A program made the position numbers and the translations under genes. The notes below the pieces were generated by a model, which was not told the DNA's origin, ran no database searches, and saw only the letters and a list, made by a program, of their open reading frames with translations. A DNA stretch of 64,000 bases from JAWKIJ01 sp041394325. Lineage in GTDB: Bacteria; Actinomycetota; Acidimicrobiia; Acidimicrobiales; Microtrichaceae. The stretch spans positions 992,001-1,056,000 of the forward strand of contig JAWKIJ010000001.1 in NCBI GenBank assembly GCA_041394325.1, given 5' to 3'. This document shows, piece by piece, positions 9,884-16,934 of this stretch (within the stretch, counting starts at the first letter, position 1; each line of letters begins with the position of its first letter).

Positions 9884-10980
9884 TGACGGTATCGGTGCGC
9901 ACGGGCCATCCCACGTGGTCGCGGCGGCGAGCGGTCTCGTCGCTCCGCGTCGTGCAGGGTTCGTCGGTGGGCGAACCCGAGATCATCGATCCGCGACCCA
10001 GCGGCACGAAGTTGGTCGTCACGTTCCTCCTGTTGGTCGCCGGACTGGTGATCGCGACGTCGGCGCTGATGGACAGCCTCCACGCCAACTCCTCGCTCGG
10101 GCTGCCCCGTCTCGAGGTACCCGACCTGTCTGGCCTCGACGTCGAGCAGGCCGCGGCGAAGCTGACGGCGACCGGCTTCGAATACGACACGCGGTTCCAG
10201 TCCAACGAGGACCGGCCGAAGGGTGTCGTGGTCCGGCAATGGCCTCTTGCCCGCTCGAAGGCGGACCAGGGCGACACGATCACGATCGTCGCCAGCGACG
10301 GGCCGCAGGGCCTCACCGTGCCCGATGTGGTCGGTCAACAGTCCGCGGACGCGCAGGCGACTCTGCAGGGTTCCGGGGTCCCCTTCGAGGTCGTCCAGAC
10401 CCCCGACGAGGTGATCCGTGCCGACGAGGTGGTCTCCACCCAACCCGCCTCGGGTGCGCGAGTCCCCCAAGGAGGGGTGGTCCGGCTGTTCGTGTCGACG
10501 GGACCCGCTCCACGGACGGTACCCGCCGTCGTCGACCGGCCGATCGAGCAGGTGCTCGTCGACATCGGTCGAGCGGGTTTGCAGACCGGGAAGCAGACCA
10601 GGGTGATGAACTCCGGAAAGCCGCCGGGGACGGTGCTCTCCTCGAGCCCGCAGGCCGATGCCAAGGTGCCCCGCGATACTCCGATCGCGCTCTCCGTTGC
10701 GGCCGACCGGCCGACGACGAAGGTGCCGTTGTTCGTCGGAATCCCACAGCAGACCGCCGCGCGGCTCGCCGACGACGCCCACGTCGTGTTGAACGTCGTC
10801 ACCACGGGAGTGGTCGTCGGTGACCCACAGGACGGCCGTGTATTGGCACAGAGCGTCGCTCCCTATTCGGAAGTGGACGAGGGGACCACCGTGAAGCTCA
10901 CGATCGCTTCATCGGGTGTCCCCCCCGTCGACCCCGGCCCTCCGGGCTCTTCCAACACATCGACACCGGGCGGTCCGTGA
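9883..10980 (+). CDS. kinase-less membrane protein with four PASTA domains (second of two)
   Basis: This 365-residue protein has a cytoplasmic N-terminus of about 45 residues, one membrane helix (LVVTFLLLVAGLVIATSAL) and four PASTA repeats starting at VPDLSGL, VPDVVGQ, VPAVVDR and VPLFVGI. Architecture matches the preceding gene, but the repeats are diverged enough to be an old duplication. ATG 9883 overlaps the upstream stop as TGATG. A Pro/Ser/Thr-rich tail ends the protein. No enzymatic domain is visible. Together the kinase and these two proteins carry twelve consecutive PASTA repeats. Confidence 0.85.
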   Translation: MTVSVRTGHPTWSRRRAVSSLRVVQGSSVGEPEIIDPRPSGTKLVVTFLLLVAGLVIATSALMDSLHANSSLGLPRLEVPDLSGLDVEQAAAKLTATGFEYDTRFQSNEDRPKGVVVRQWPLARSKADQGDTITIVASDGPQGLTVPDVVGQQSADAQATLQGSGVPFEVVQTPDEVIRADEVVSTQPASGARVPQGGVVRLFVSTGPAPRTVPAVVDRPIEQVLVDIGRAGLQTGKQTRVMNSGKPPGTVLSSSPQADAKVPRDTPIALSVAADRPTTKVPLFVGIPQQTAARLADDAHVVLNVVTTGVVVGDPQDGRVLAQSVAPYSEVDEGTTVKLTIASSGVPPVDPGPPGSSNTSTPGGP

Positions 10981-11615
10981 TGGGCGATGAGTGCCCCGAC
11001 CTGACGCACTCCCAACTGCGTACACGGATTGAAGGGATCGTCGAGTTCGAGGAGGTCCTGTTCGCAGGGCTGGGAGCGCTCGTCGCAGATGCCCGTGACC
11101 TCCGTGCCGAGGTCTCCGTCGAACTCGCGGTGCTTGCCCGGCACCACGGTTGGCAAGCCGATCTGTTGGGCGGGCTCGTGGCCGAGCCACAGCCGATGCC
11201 CCGACCCGACGGTGGGAGCTCCGACAGGTGGACCGTCGCGTCCGCCGATGAACGACGATTGCTCACCGGTGCGTTCGAGTCCGTCGGTCGCGCCGGGCCG
11301 GGAGGCGCGGGCGCGCTGTTGCTGATGCAACGGTGTGTGATCCCTCGTCTGATGTCATTGGTCGCCCGTACCCGCGAGGCGATCTCCGCGCTCGCCGACG
11401 CACCGGCACGTCGCATGTTGCAGATCGTCCACGACGACTTGGCGCGCGATCTCGCTCGGCTGGACCGGGTCGTGGCCGACCTCGGCATCGGGTCGAGCAC
11501 GGCGGTACAGGACGAGCTCGACCCGTGGCGCGCACCGCTCGAGCTCGTAACCTCGCTCGAGGCGGCGCTGCTCGACATCGGCGGGTTGCTGTCGGGCCCA
11601 TTCGAAAGTTCTTGA
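10980..11615 (+). CDS. unknown protein, predicted mostly helical
   Basis: I do not recognise this 211-residue protein. It is rich in Ala, Leu, Arg, Asp and Glu, lacks membrane helices or a signal peptide, and reads as several amphipathic helices (LAGLGALVADARDLRAEVSV, RMLQIVHDDLARDLARLDR). This is compatible with a four-helix bundle or coiled coil. Its start overlaps the stop of the PASTA gene (GTG 10977 or ATG 10980), so it closes the cell-wall signalling operon and is probably co-translated. A cytoplasmic partner of the kinase system is possible, but no motif supports a specific role. Confidence 0.6.
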   Translation: MGDECPDLTHSQLRTRIEGIVEFEEVLFAGLGALVADARDLRAEVSVELAVLARHHGWQADLLGGLVAEPQPMPRPDGGSSDRWTVASADERRLLTGAFESVGRAGPGGAGALLLMQRCVIPRLMSLVARTREAISALADAPARRMLQIVHDDLARDLARLDRVVADLGIGSSTAVQDELDPWRAPLELVTSLEAALLDIGGLLSGPFESS

Positions 11616-11647
11616 CGCATTCCGATTCCTGTTGCAGCGTTTCATAT

Positions 11648-11663
11648 CCCCGAGACCTCGGGG
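11648..11663. promoter_or_regulatory. 16-bp perfect inverted repeat upstream of the sigma factor gene
   Basis: CCCCGAG-AC-CTCGGGG is a perfect 7-2-7 dyad about 40 bases before the sigma factor ATG. A two-base loop is too tight for an efficient hairpin, so a dimeric repressor operator is more plausible than a terminator. The regulator is unknown. Confidence 0.35.
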
Positions 11664-11703
11664 GTGGACGCGGCATGGACGCCGTGGCCGGGAAGGACGA
11701 CCG

Positions 11704-12639
11704 ATGGCGAGCGCGCGTGGGGAACGGGACGAGGAGGATCTCGTCCGCCTGTATCTGAGCGACATCGGTCGGCACACCCTTCTCACCAAGGAGGACGAGG
11801 CCCAGCTTGCTCAAGCGATCGAGGCCGGCGCCGTCGCGGCCGACGAGCTCGCCGCGGCGGCGGACCTCACGCCGCGGCGACGCCGTGACCTCAGGCGCGC
11901 CGTGCGCGCGGGTCAGGAGGCGCAGCAGCGGTTCGTGCAGGCAAACCTCCGGCTTGTCGTGTCGATCGCGAAGAAGTACCAGTCCTCGGGTCTGCCGTTG
12001 TTGGATCTCGTCCAGGAGGGAAACCTGGGACTCATCCACGCGGTGGAGAAGTTCGACTGGCGTAAGGGCTTCAAGTTCTCCACCTACGCGACGTGGTGGA
12101 TCCGCCAGGCGATCACACGGGGCATCGCCAACTCCGGGCGGACCATCCGACTTCCGGTCCATGCATCGGACCTGCTCATCCAGATCCAGAAGTCGCGCTC
12201 CCGGTTGGAACTGAAGCTCCAACGTCAACCGACACGCAGCGAGATCGCCGAGGATCTCGACCTCCCCGTCGAGCGGATCGCCGACGCCTTCCGATATGCG
12301 GTCGAACCACTGTCGTTGTCCGAGCCACTGCGTGACGACAGCGACGCGGAGTTGGGCGACATGGTCGAAGACCTCCTGGCACCCGACCCGTTCTCCGAGG
12401 CCGCCGCGGCGGCGCTGACCGATGAGGTCGGTCAGATGTTGTTGCCCCTCGACGAGCGGGAGCGGGAGGTGCTCCGCCTGCGCTACGGGCTCGACCGTGG
12501 TGAGCCGCGGACGCTCGAAGAGGTCGGCGAACGCTTCAACCTGACCCGGGAGCGGATTCGTCAGATCGAATCACGCGCGATGTCGAAGCTGCGTCATCCG
12601 TCCGCCGAGGCGGGTGCCCGGACACTGCTCGCCGGCTGA
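11704..12639 (+). CDS. RNA polymerase sigma factor, sigma-70 family group 1/2 (SigA/SigB-like)
   Basis: The 311-residue protein contains region 1.2 (EDLVRLYLSDIGRHTLLTKEDE), region 2 (FVQANLRLVVSIAKKY, LDLVQEGNLGLIHAVEKFD, FSTYATWWIRQAI), region 3 and region 4 (REREVLRLRYGL, TRERIRQIESRAMSKLR). It recognises -10 and -35 elements and directs RNA polymerase. ATG 11704 is preceded by GGAAGGA at suitable spacing. The protein is short and lacks the acidic region 1.1 of a housekeeping factor, so a group 2 (SigB/HrdA-like) alternative factor is more likely than the primary one. It lies alone between the cell-wall operon and the pilus locus. Confidence 0.9.
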   Translation: MASARGERDEEDLVRLYLSDIGRHTLLTKEDEAQLAQAIEAGAVAADELAAAADLTPRRRRDLRRAVRAGQEAQQRFVQANLRLVVSIAKKYQSSGLPLLDLVQEGNLGLIHAVEKFDWRKGFKFSTYATWWIRQAITRGIANSGRTIRLPVHASDLLIQIQKSRSRLELKLQRQPTRSEIAEDLDLPVERIADAFRYAVEPLSLSEPLRDDSDAELGDMVEDLLAPDPFSEAAAAALTDEVGQMLLPLDEREREVLRLRYGLDRGEPRTLEEVGERFNLTRERIRQIESRAMSKLRHPSAEAGARTLLAG

Positions 12640-12656
12640 TCTCCCGGCCGGTCGAC

Positions 12657-12695
12657 GACCCGGCTACCCGTTCCCTGCGTGCGGGTGGCCGGGTC
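12657..12695 (+). terminator. strong hairpin after the sigma factor gene
   Basis: GACCCGGCTACCCG pairs with CGGGTGGCCGGGTC across an 11-base loop, giving 13 Watson-Crick pairs and one T-G pair. It starts 18 bases after the stop codon. There is no T tract, which is common for actinobacterial terminators. Confidence 0.7.
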
Positions 12696-12825
12696 AGACG
12701 CGCCCCTGTGAACCTCGGTGCGTCGAGAGCCGGTTGACGAGTCGACGAAGGTGGACCTACCGTGGCAAGGCCTTCCCCTCCATGGCAGCAAGCGCCGCAG
12801 ATGTGGTGCGCTCCGGAGGTGGGAC

Positions 12826-13485
12826 ATGGATCCCGTTTGGTCCGCCAAGGGTGGCGTCGGGTGTAGCACCGTCGCGGTCGCGATGGCAGCCGCACGCTCG
12901 CGGCGATCCGCTTCGACGATCCTCGTCGATCTGGCGGGTGACCTTGCCATCTTGGGCGATGTCGGTCACCCGCCTGGGCATGGTGTCACCGATTGGCTGC
13001 AGTCCGACGCGCCGACGGCGTGCCTCGATGAGCTGATCCGACCGCTTGCGCCGGGGGTCGACCTGGTGCCGACCGGCTCGGGGACGCGATGGTCGGAGGA
13101 ACGACTTCTCTCGTTGCTCGAATGGTGCTCCAGCACCGACCGACCGGTCGTCCTCGACGTCGGGGTGGTACCCGTGCGGGCGGTCACCGCCCTCGGCGCG
13201 ACACGCCGTCACCTCGCTCGCCGCGCCGACTCGCTGCTCGTCACCACGGCGTGCTACCTCGCCCTTCGGCGCCTGGAGGAGCTGTCCGTTCGCCCGGGCC
13301 GAGGTGCCGTGCTGTTGCGGGAGCCCGGGCGCCGACTCGGGCGGGTCGAGGTCGCCGAGCTCGTCGGAGCACCGGTCGTCGCGCAACTCGACCGGGATCC
13401 CCTCATCGCCCGGTCCGTCGACTCGGGACGAATCCTCGGTCGTGCGCCCCGCTCGATGACCCGCGCGTTGGGTCGGATCCGATGA
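12826..13485 (+). CDS. TadZ/CpaE-like pilus localisation ATPase
   Basis: A deviant Walker A motif (SAKGGVGCSTVAV) of the MinD/ParA superfamily stands at the very N-terminus, followed by ILVDLAGD (Walker A' type) and VVLDVG (Walker B). The protein has 219 residues. ATG 12826 is supported by GGAGGT seven bases upstream; the longer open frame is not. TadZ/CpaE proteins position the Tad secretion machinery at the cell pole or membrane. The receiver domain found at the N-terminus of proteobacterial CpaE is absent. The stop overlaps the tadA start as ATGA. Confidence 0.8.
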   Translation: MDPVWSAKGGVGCSTVAVAMAAARSRRSASTILVDLAGDLAILGDVGHPPGHGVTDWLQSDAPTACLDELIRPLAPGVDLVPTGSGTRWSEERLLSLLEWCSSTDRPVVLDVGVVPVRAVTALGATRRHLARRADSLLVTTACYLALRRLEELSVRPGRGAVLLREPGRRLGRVEVAELVGAPVVAQLDRDPLIARSVDSGRILGRAPRSMTRALGRIR

Positions 13486-14624
13486 GCGAGGCACTCCCAC
13501 ACTCCGCCGCCGGAAGGGGAGCCGATGTCCGACACGCCCAATTGGTGGACGACGTGATCCGCCGACTCCACGAGTCGACGGCGGCGTCGAGCGACGACGA
13601 GATCAGAGCAGCGATCCGGCGGTCGTCGCCGCTGCTCGGCCGGAGCGAGATCGATCGCGTCGTCGCGGCAGTCGACTCTCGACGAGCGGGACTCGCTCCC
13701 ATCCAACATCTCCTCGACGATCCGACCGTCACCGACGTCCTGATCAACGGCCCCGGCCCCGTTCTCGTCGAACGGTTCGGCGTGATCGAGACGACCGAGA
13801 CCCGTCTCGACGACGAAGTCCTCCACACCATGGTCGAGCGGACGTTTCAACAGGCCGGTCTCGCGATCGATCGAAGCCACCCGATCGGGGACGCGCGCCT
13901 CGCCGGCGGTCAACGGATCAGCGCCGTGCTCCCACCCCTCGTGGAGGGAGGCCCTCATATCGCGGTGCGCTGTTTCCGTCGGCGGTCCTTCGAACCGCGT
14001 GACTTCGGCGACCCGACCGCGGTCTCACTCGTTTCCGAGGCCGTGCGACGGCGCGCCAACGTCGTGGTGTTCGGCGCCACGGGGAGTGGCAAGACCTCCC
14101 TGTTGGCCGCAATGGCGAACACGGTCGACCCGACCGAGCGTCTCGTCGTCATCGAGGACGCACCGGAGCTGCCCGTGGCTCATCCTCATACGGTCCGGCT
14201 GCGGGCTCATCCTGGCAACGTCGACGGTGCCGGCCGCGTCCGAATTCGTGAGCTCGTTCGCGCAGCACTTCGGCTCCGGCCGGATCGCCTGATCGTGGGG
14301 GAGGTCCGTGGTGCCGAGGCGCTCGACATGATCTGGGCACTCGCCACAGGTCACGACGGATCGTGGTCCACCTGTCACGCACGATCCGCTCACGACGCGG
14401 TCAATCGGCTCGAGACGTTCGTGATGTTGGCGGACGCAGCGCTTCCGCTCAAGGCCGCGCGTCGACAGGTGCTCGACGGGATCGACGTCTTCGTGGGTAT
14501 GGAGCGATCCGGCGGTGTGCGACGAATCCGTTCCGTCGACTCGGTGGATCGATCGGGGCCCGAGCCGCGGCTGGCGAAGTGGTTTCGCGAGGTCGACGCT
14601 CCGAGTGGCGGGGCCCGCGGGTGA
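13482..14624 (+). CDS. tadA: TadA/CpaF secretion ATPase for Flp pilus assembly
   Basis: The 380-residue protein has the GSPII_E domain: DPTVTDVLINGP in the N-terminal part, GATGSGKTSLLAA (Walker A), VVIEDAPELPV (Asp box), RPDRLIVGEVRGAEALDM (Walker B) and GSWSTCHARSAHDAVNRLE (His box). It hydrolyses ATP to drive pilin extrusion. It overlaps the TadZ gene by four bases and is followed after 25 bases by tadB. The N-terminal domain is somewhat short compared with CpaF (about 450 residues). Confidence 0.93.
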   Translation: MSEALPHSAAGRGADVRHAQLVDDVIRRLHESTAASSDDEIRAAIRRSSPLLGRSEIDRVVAAVDSRRAGLAPIQHLLDDPTVTDVLINGPGPVLVERFGVIETTETRLDDEVLHTMVERTFQQAGLAIDRSHPIGDARLAGGQRISAVLPPLVEGGPHIAVRCFRRRSFEPRDFGDPTAVSLVSEAVRRRANVVVFGATGSGKTSLLAAMANTVDPTERLVVIEDAPELPVAHPHTVRLRAHPGNVDGAGRVRIRELVRAALRLRPDRLIVGEVRGAEALDMIWALATGHDGSWSTCHARSAHDAVNRLETFVMLADAALPLKAARRQVLDGIDVFVGMERSGGVRRIRSVDSVDRSGPEPRLAKWFREVDAPSGGARG

Positions 14625-14649
14625 GCGCGCCGGGAGAGGGGCATCGCCG

Positions 14650-15354
14650 ATGACCTCCGTCGTGGTGGCGCTCTTCGGTGCCTGTTCGTGGATCTGGATC
14701 CACCTCATGGGTCGTTCCACCCTTCGCGTGGTGACCGCCCCGGCACGCCGGTACGCCGATGGGGGACGCGCCGCCGGACGCCGGAGGGTCTCGGTGCCCG
14801 GGCGGCGTGCGGCCGCAGCACTTCGTTGGGACCCGGCGGCGGCGGCGTTCGCCCGCCGCGCTGCGGCCGAGATCGAGGTCGGCGCGACCGCGGCGCAGGC
14901 GGCGATGACTACTGCGGGGGAGTGGGAGTGCGGAACCGTGCCCTTCGTCGATGCTCTGGTGAGCGCCTCGGGTCATCGTCGGTTCGACGAGGCACTCGCC
15001 GCAGCTCGCCGAGTGCCGGCCCGCCCCGGCTGGGACCTCGTGGCCGTCGCCCTCGACCTGGGCCACCGGTTCGGCGGCGGAACGGCCGACGCCCTCCGCT
15101 CCGTTGCGGACGCGGTGTCCGAGGCGGTCGAGTCCGAGGACGAGTTGGCCACGCTAACCGCACAAGCTCGGGCATCGGCCACGTTGCTGGGGGTGCTGCC
15201 TGTTTTCGGCCTGCTCGTCACGGCCGGGATCGATCGACGCTCCATCGTGTTCCTGATCGCCACGACGCCGGGGCGGATATGCCTGCTCGGTGGCGCCGTC
15301 CTCAATCTCGTCGGGCGACGTTGGATCGCCCGAATCGTCCGGATAGCGCCATGA
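14650..15354 (+). CDS. tadB: TadB-like pilus platform membrane protein
   Basis: The 234-residue protein has an N-terminal membrane helix, a cytoplasmic T2SF/GspF domain (ATAAQAAMTTA, GWDLVAVALDLGHRFGGGTADALRSVAD) and two C-terminal helices (LLGVLPVFGLLVTAGI and IVFLIATTPGRICLLGGAVLNLV). TadB forms the inner-membrane platform with TadC under the TadA ATPase. It is compact compared with the usual 300 residues. ATG 14650 is chosen; the frame upstream overlaps tadA. The ATGA overlap with tadC implies coupled translation. Confidence 0.82.
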   Translation: MTSVVVALFGACSWIWIHLMGRSTLRVVTAPARRYADGGRAAGRRRVSVPGRRAAAALRWDPAAAAFARRAAAEIEVGATAAQAAMTTAGEWECGTVPFVDALVSASGHRRFDEALAAARRVPARPGWDLVAVALDLGHRFGGGTADALRSVADAVSEAVESEDELATLTAQARASATLLGVLPVFGLLVTAGIDRRSIVFLIATTPGRICLLGGAVLNLVGRRWIARIVRIAP

Positions 15355-15833
15355 GCCTCCGGTTCGTGGAACCTCGAATGAGCCAGGGCCTTCCCGCGAC
15401 GACGTCGTGTGCACTCGAACGTTGGTGTCTTCGCATGGAGCTCGCGGTTCGCGGTGGCTCGACCTTGCGGGAGGCGTTGCGAGAGGCGACCGACGACCCC
15501 GATCCGACGATTCGAGCACTGGGAGTGGCGACCGAGTCGACGCCCCGGTGGGCGGAGGGGGTTCGTCGCTGGGGCGAAGACGGCGCGCCCGAGGTTCGCG
15601 CGCTGGCCGACGGCCTGTTGATGCTCGAGCACACTGGACGTGACGCAGCGCCGACTCTGCACCGGTTCGGCGTCGAGCTCCGACGAACGCGGCTGAGTGC
15701 TGTGAGGGTCGCGGCGCGCACCGCGCCGGTTCGGATGCTCGTACCGCTCGTCTGCTGCCTGCTCCCCTCGTTCGTGCTGCTGTCGATCGTCCCCGTCGCC
15801 GCCGTCGGGCTCCGTTCGCTCGGACGGCTGTGA
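15351..15833 (+). CDS. tadC: TadC-like pilus platform protein, short form
   Basis: Only 160 residues long, it has a GspF-like helical segment (LERWCLRMELAVRGGSTLREALREA, LADGLLMLEHTGRDAAPTLHRF) and a C-terminal hydrophobic region (VRMLVPLVCCLLPSFVLLSIVPVAAVGL). The LPSFVLLSIVP ending is typical of TadC-type proteins. The N-terminal membrane part of normal TadC is absent, so this is a minimal version, common in actinobacterial Tad loci. It is followed by the Flp pilin gene after 55 bases. Confidence 0.75.
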   Translation: MSLRFVEPRMSQGLPATTSCALERWCLRMELAVRGGSTLREALREATDDPDPTIRALGVATESTPRWAEGVRRWGEDGAPEVRALADGLLMLEHTGRDAAPTLHRFGVELRRTRLSAVRVAARTAPVRMLVPLVCCLLPSFVLLSIVPVAAVGLRSLGRL

Positions 15834-15888
15834 GAGCGTTCCCGGCGCGTCCACTTCCCCTCCTGTGATCCACCGATAGGACCTTCTC

Positions 15889-16170
15889 ATGACGACTCCC
15901 GGCCAACGACGAATCCGATCCACGACACCGGGCCGGCTGTGGCGGCACCTCGGTGTCGCCAGCTGCACCCTCCGCATCCCACCTGTGAGCCATCGGTGCC
16001 GACGCGTCGCCGACCGCGCGCAGAGCACGGTCGAGTACGCGTTGATCCTCGTGGCGGTCACCGCCATGGTCGGCGTGGTCATCGCCTATGTCAGCGGTGA
16101 CGGAGGTGGCGTGATCACCGGGCTCTTCGGTGCGGCGTTCGCGCGCATGCGCGGCATGGTTGGGGGGTGA
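15889..16170 (+). CDS. flp: Flp/TadE-neighbouring pilin-like small protein
   Basis: The 93-residue protein has a basic N-terminal leader followed by AQSTVEYALILVAVTAMVGVVIAYVSG, the Flp-type pilin signature: small residue, Glu at +5 and Tyr at +6, then a hydrophobic helix. Cleavage would fall before the hydrophobic stretch. AGGA upstream of ATG 15889 serves as ribosome binding site. The protein is the likely major subunit of the fibre. No prepilin peptidase gene is present in the window, so processing must rely on one elsewhere. Confidence 0.8.
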   Translation: MTTPGQRRIRSTTPGRLWRHLGVASCTLRIPPVSHRCRRVADRAQSTVEYALILVAVTAMVGVVIAYVSGDGGGVITGLFGAAFARMRGMVGG

Positions 16171-16553
16171 CTCACCGCGGGTCCGGCGACGAACGCGCCC
16201 AGGCGACCGTCGAACTGGCGTTGGTGTTGCCGGTGGTCGCGGTCGTCGTCCTGGTGGTGCTGCAGGTCGTCGCCGTCCTCCGCGACGCGGCCGCGCTGCC
16301 GATTGCCGCGGGGGCGGCAGCGAGATCGGCAATGGTCGACGGAGACCGCGACAGCGCCGCGGCCGCGGCCACCCGGTCCACGCGGTTGAGGAGCGGTCGG
16401 ATGCGCGTTGAGCTCAGTCCGGCCGGGGGTGGTCGTCCCGGCGAGCTGGTGACGGTCACGGTCCACTATCGGGCACCTACCGACGTCGCGGTCGTCGGCC
16501 GGTTCGCCCCCGACGTCGATCTCGTCGAGCGGTTCGTCGTCCGCCGGGAATGA
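16167..16553 (+). CDS. tadE: TadE-like pseudopilin
   Basis: The 128-residue protein starts with a short leader followed by AQATVELALVLPVVAVVVLVVLQVV, the TadE family hydrophobic segment with the conserved Glu, and then an extracytoplasmic beta-rich part. TadE proteins are minor pilins processed by the prepilin peptidase. GTG 16167 overlaps the pilin stop (GTGA). It closes the Tad locus; no TadG, CpaB or secretin gene follows, consistent with a cell envelope without an outer membrane. Confidence 0.82.
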   Translation: MTHRGSGDERAQATVELALVLPVVAVVVLVVLQVVAVLRDAAALPIAAGAAARSAMVDGDRDSAAAAATRSTRLRSGRMRVELSPAGGGRPGELVTVTVHYRAPTDVAVVGRFAPDVDLVERFVVRRE

Positions 16554-16571
16554 CGTCGGAGGGTCGGCCGT

Positions 16572-16577
16572 TACGCT
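16572..16577 (+). promoter_or_regulatory. candidate -10 box of a leaderless promoter (STAS gene)
   Basis: TACGCT ends 6 bases before GTG 16584, with no ribosome binding site between. It suggests that the STAS gene is transcribed separately from the pilus genes. Confidence 0.4.
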
Positions 16578-16583
16578 GACCCG

Positions 16584-16934
16584 GTGCAGTTCCACTGGTC
16601 GTGGGAACCCCGCGGCGACCGAGTGGTGCTCCGGATCGAGGGTGAGGTCGACCTCGCCTCGGCACCCCGGTTCCGCGCGGCGCTCATCGATGCCATCGAC
16701 GAGATCGATCCCGACTCGCGCTCGCCGGAGTTGGTCGTCGACCTGACCCGGTGCGCGTTGTTGGACTCGGTGGGGATCGGCCTCCTGTTCGGGGCGGCCA
16801 GGAGGGTCGCGTCATGCCACGCGTCCCTCGTGGTGGTCGCGGATGGGACCGTACGGAAACTGCTCGCGCTCACCGGGGCCGATCGGGCGTTGCGCGTCGT
16901 AGGCCCTTCCGGGTCCGATTCTCACCGCGACTGA
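16584..16934 (+). CDS. STAS-domain protein, anti-anti-sigma factor type
   Basis: The 116-residue protein is a single STAS domain: GDRVVLRIEGEVDLASAPRFRAAL at the N-terminus, ELVVDLTRCALLDSVGIGLLFGAARR with the conserved Asp-Ser phosphorylation site, and VVADGTVRKLLALTG. Such proteins bind or release an anti-sigma kinase depending on serine phosphorylation. No anti-sigma gene is adjacent, so the partner is unknown. The 3' end overlaps the convergent P-type ATPase gene by 65 bases. Confidence 0.85.
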   Translation: MQFHWSWEPRGDRVVLRIEGEVDLASAPRFRAALIDAIDEIDPDSRSPELVVDLTRCALLDSVGIGLLFGAARRVASCHASLVVVADGTVRKLLALTGADRALRVVGPSGSDSHRD

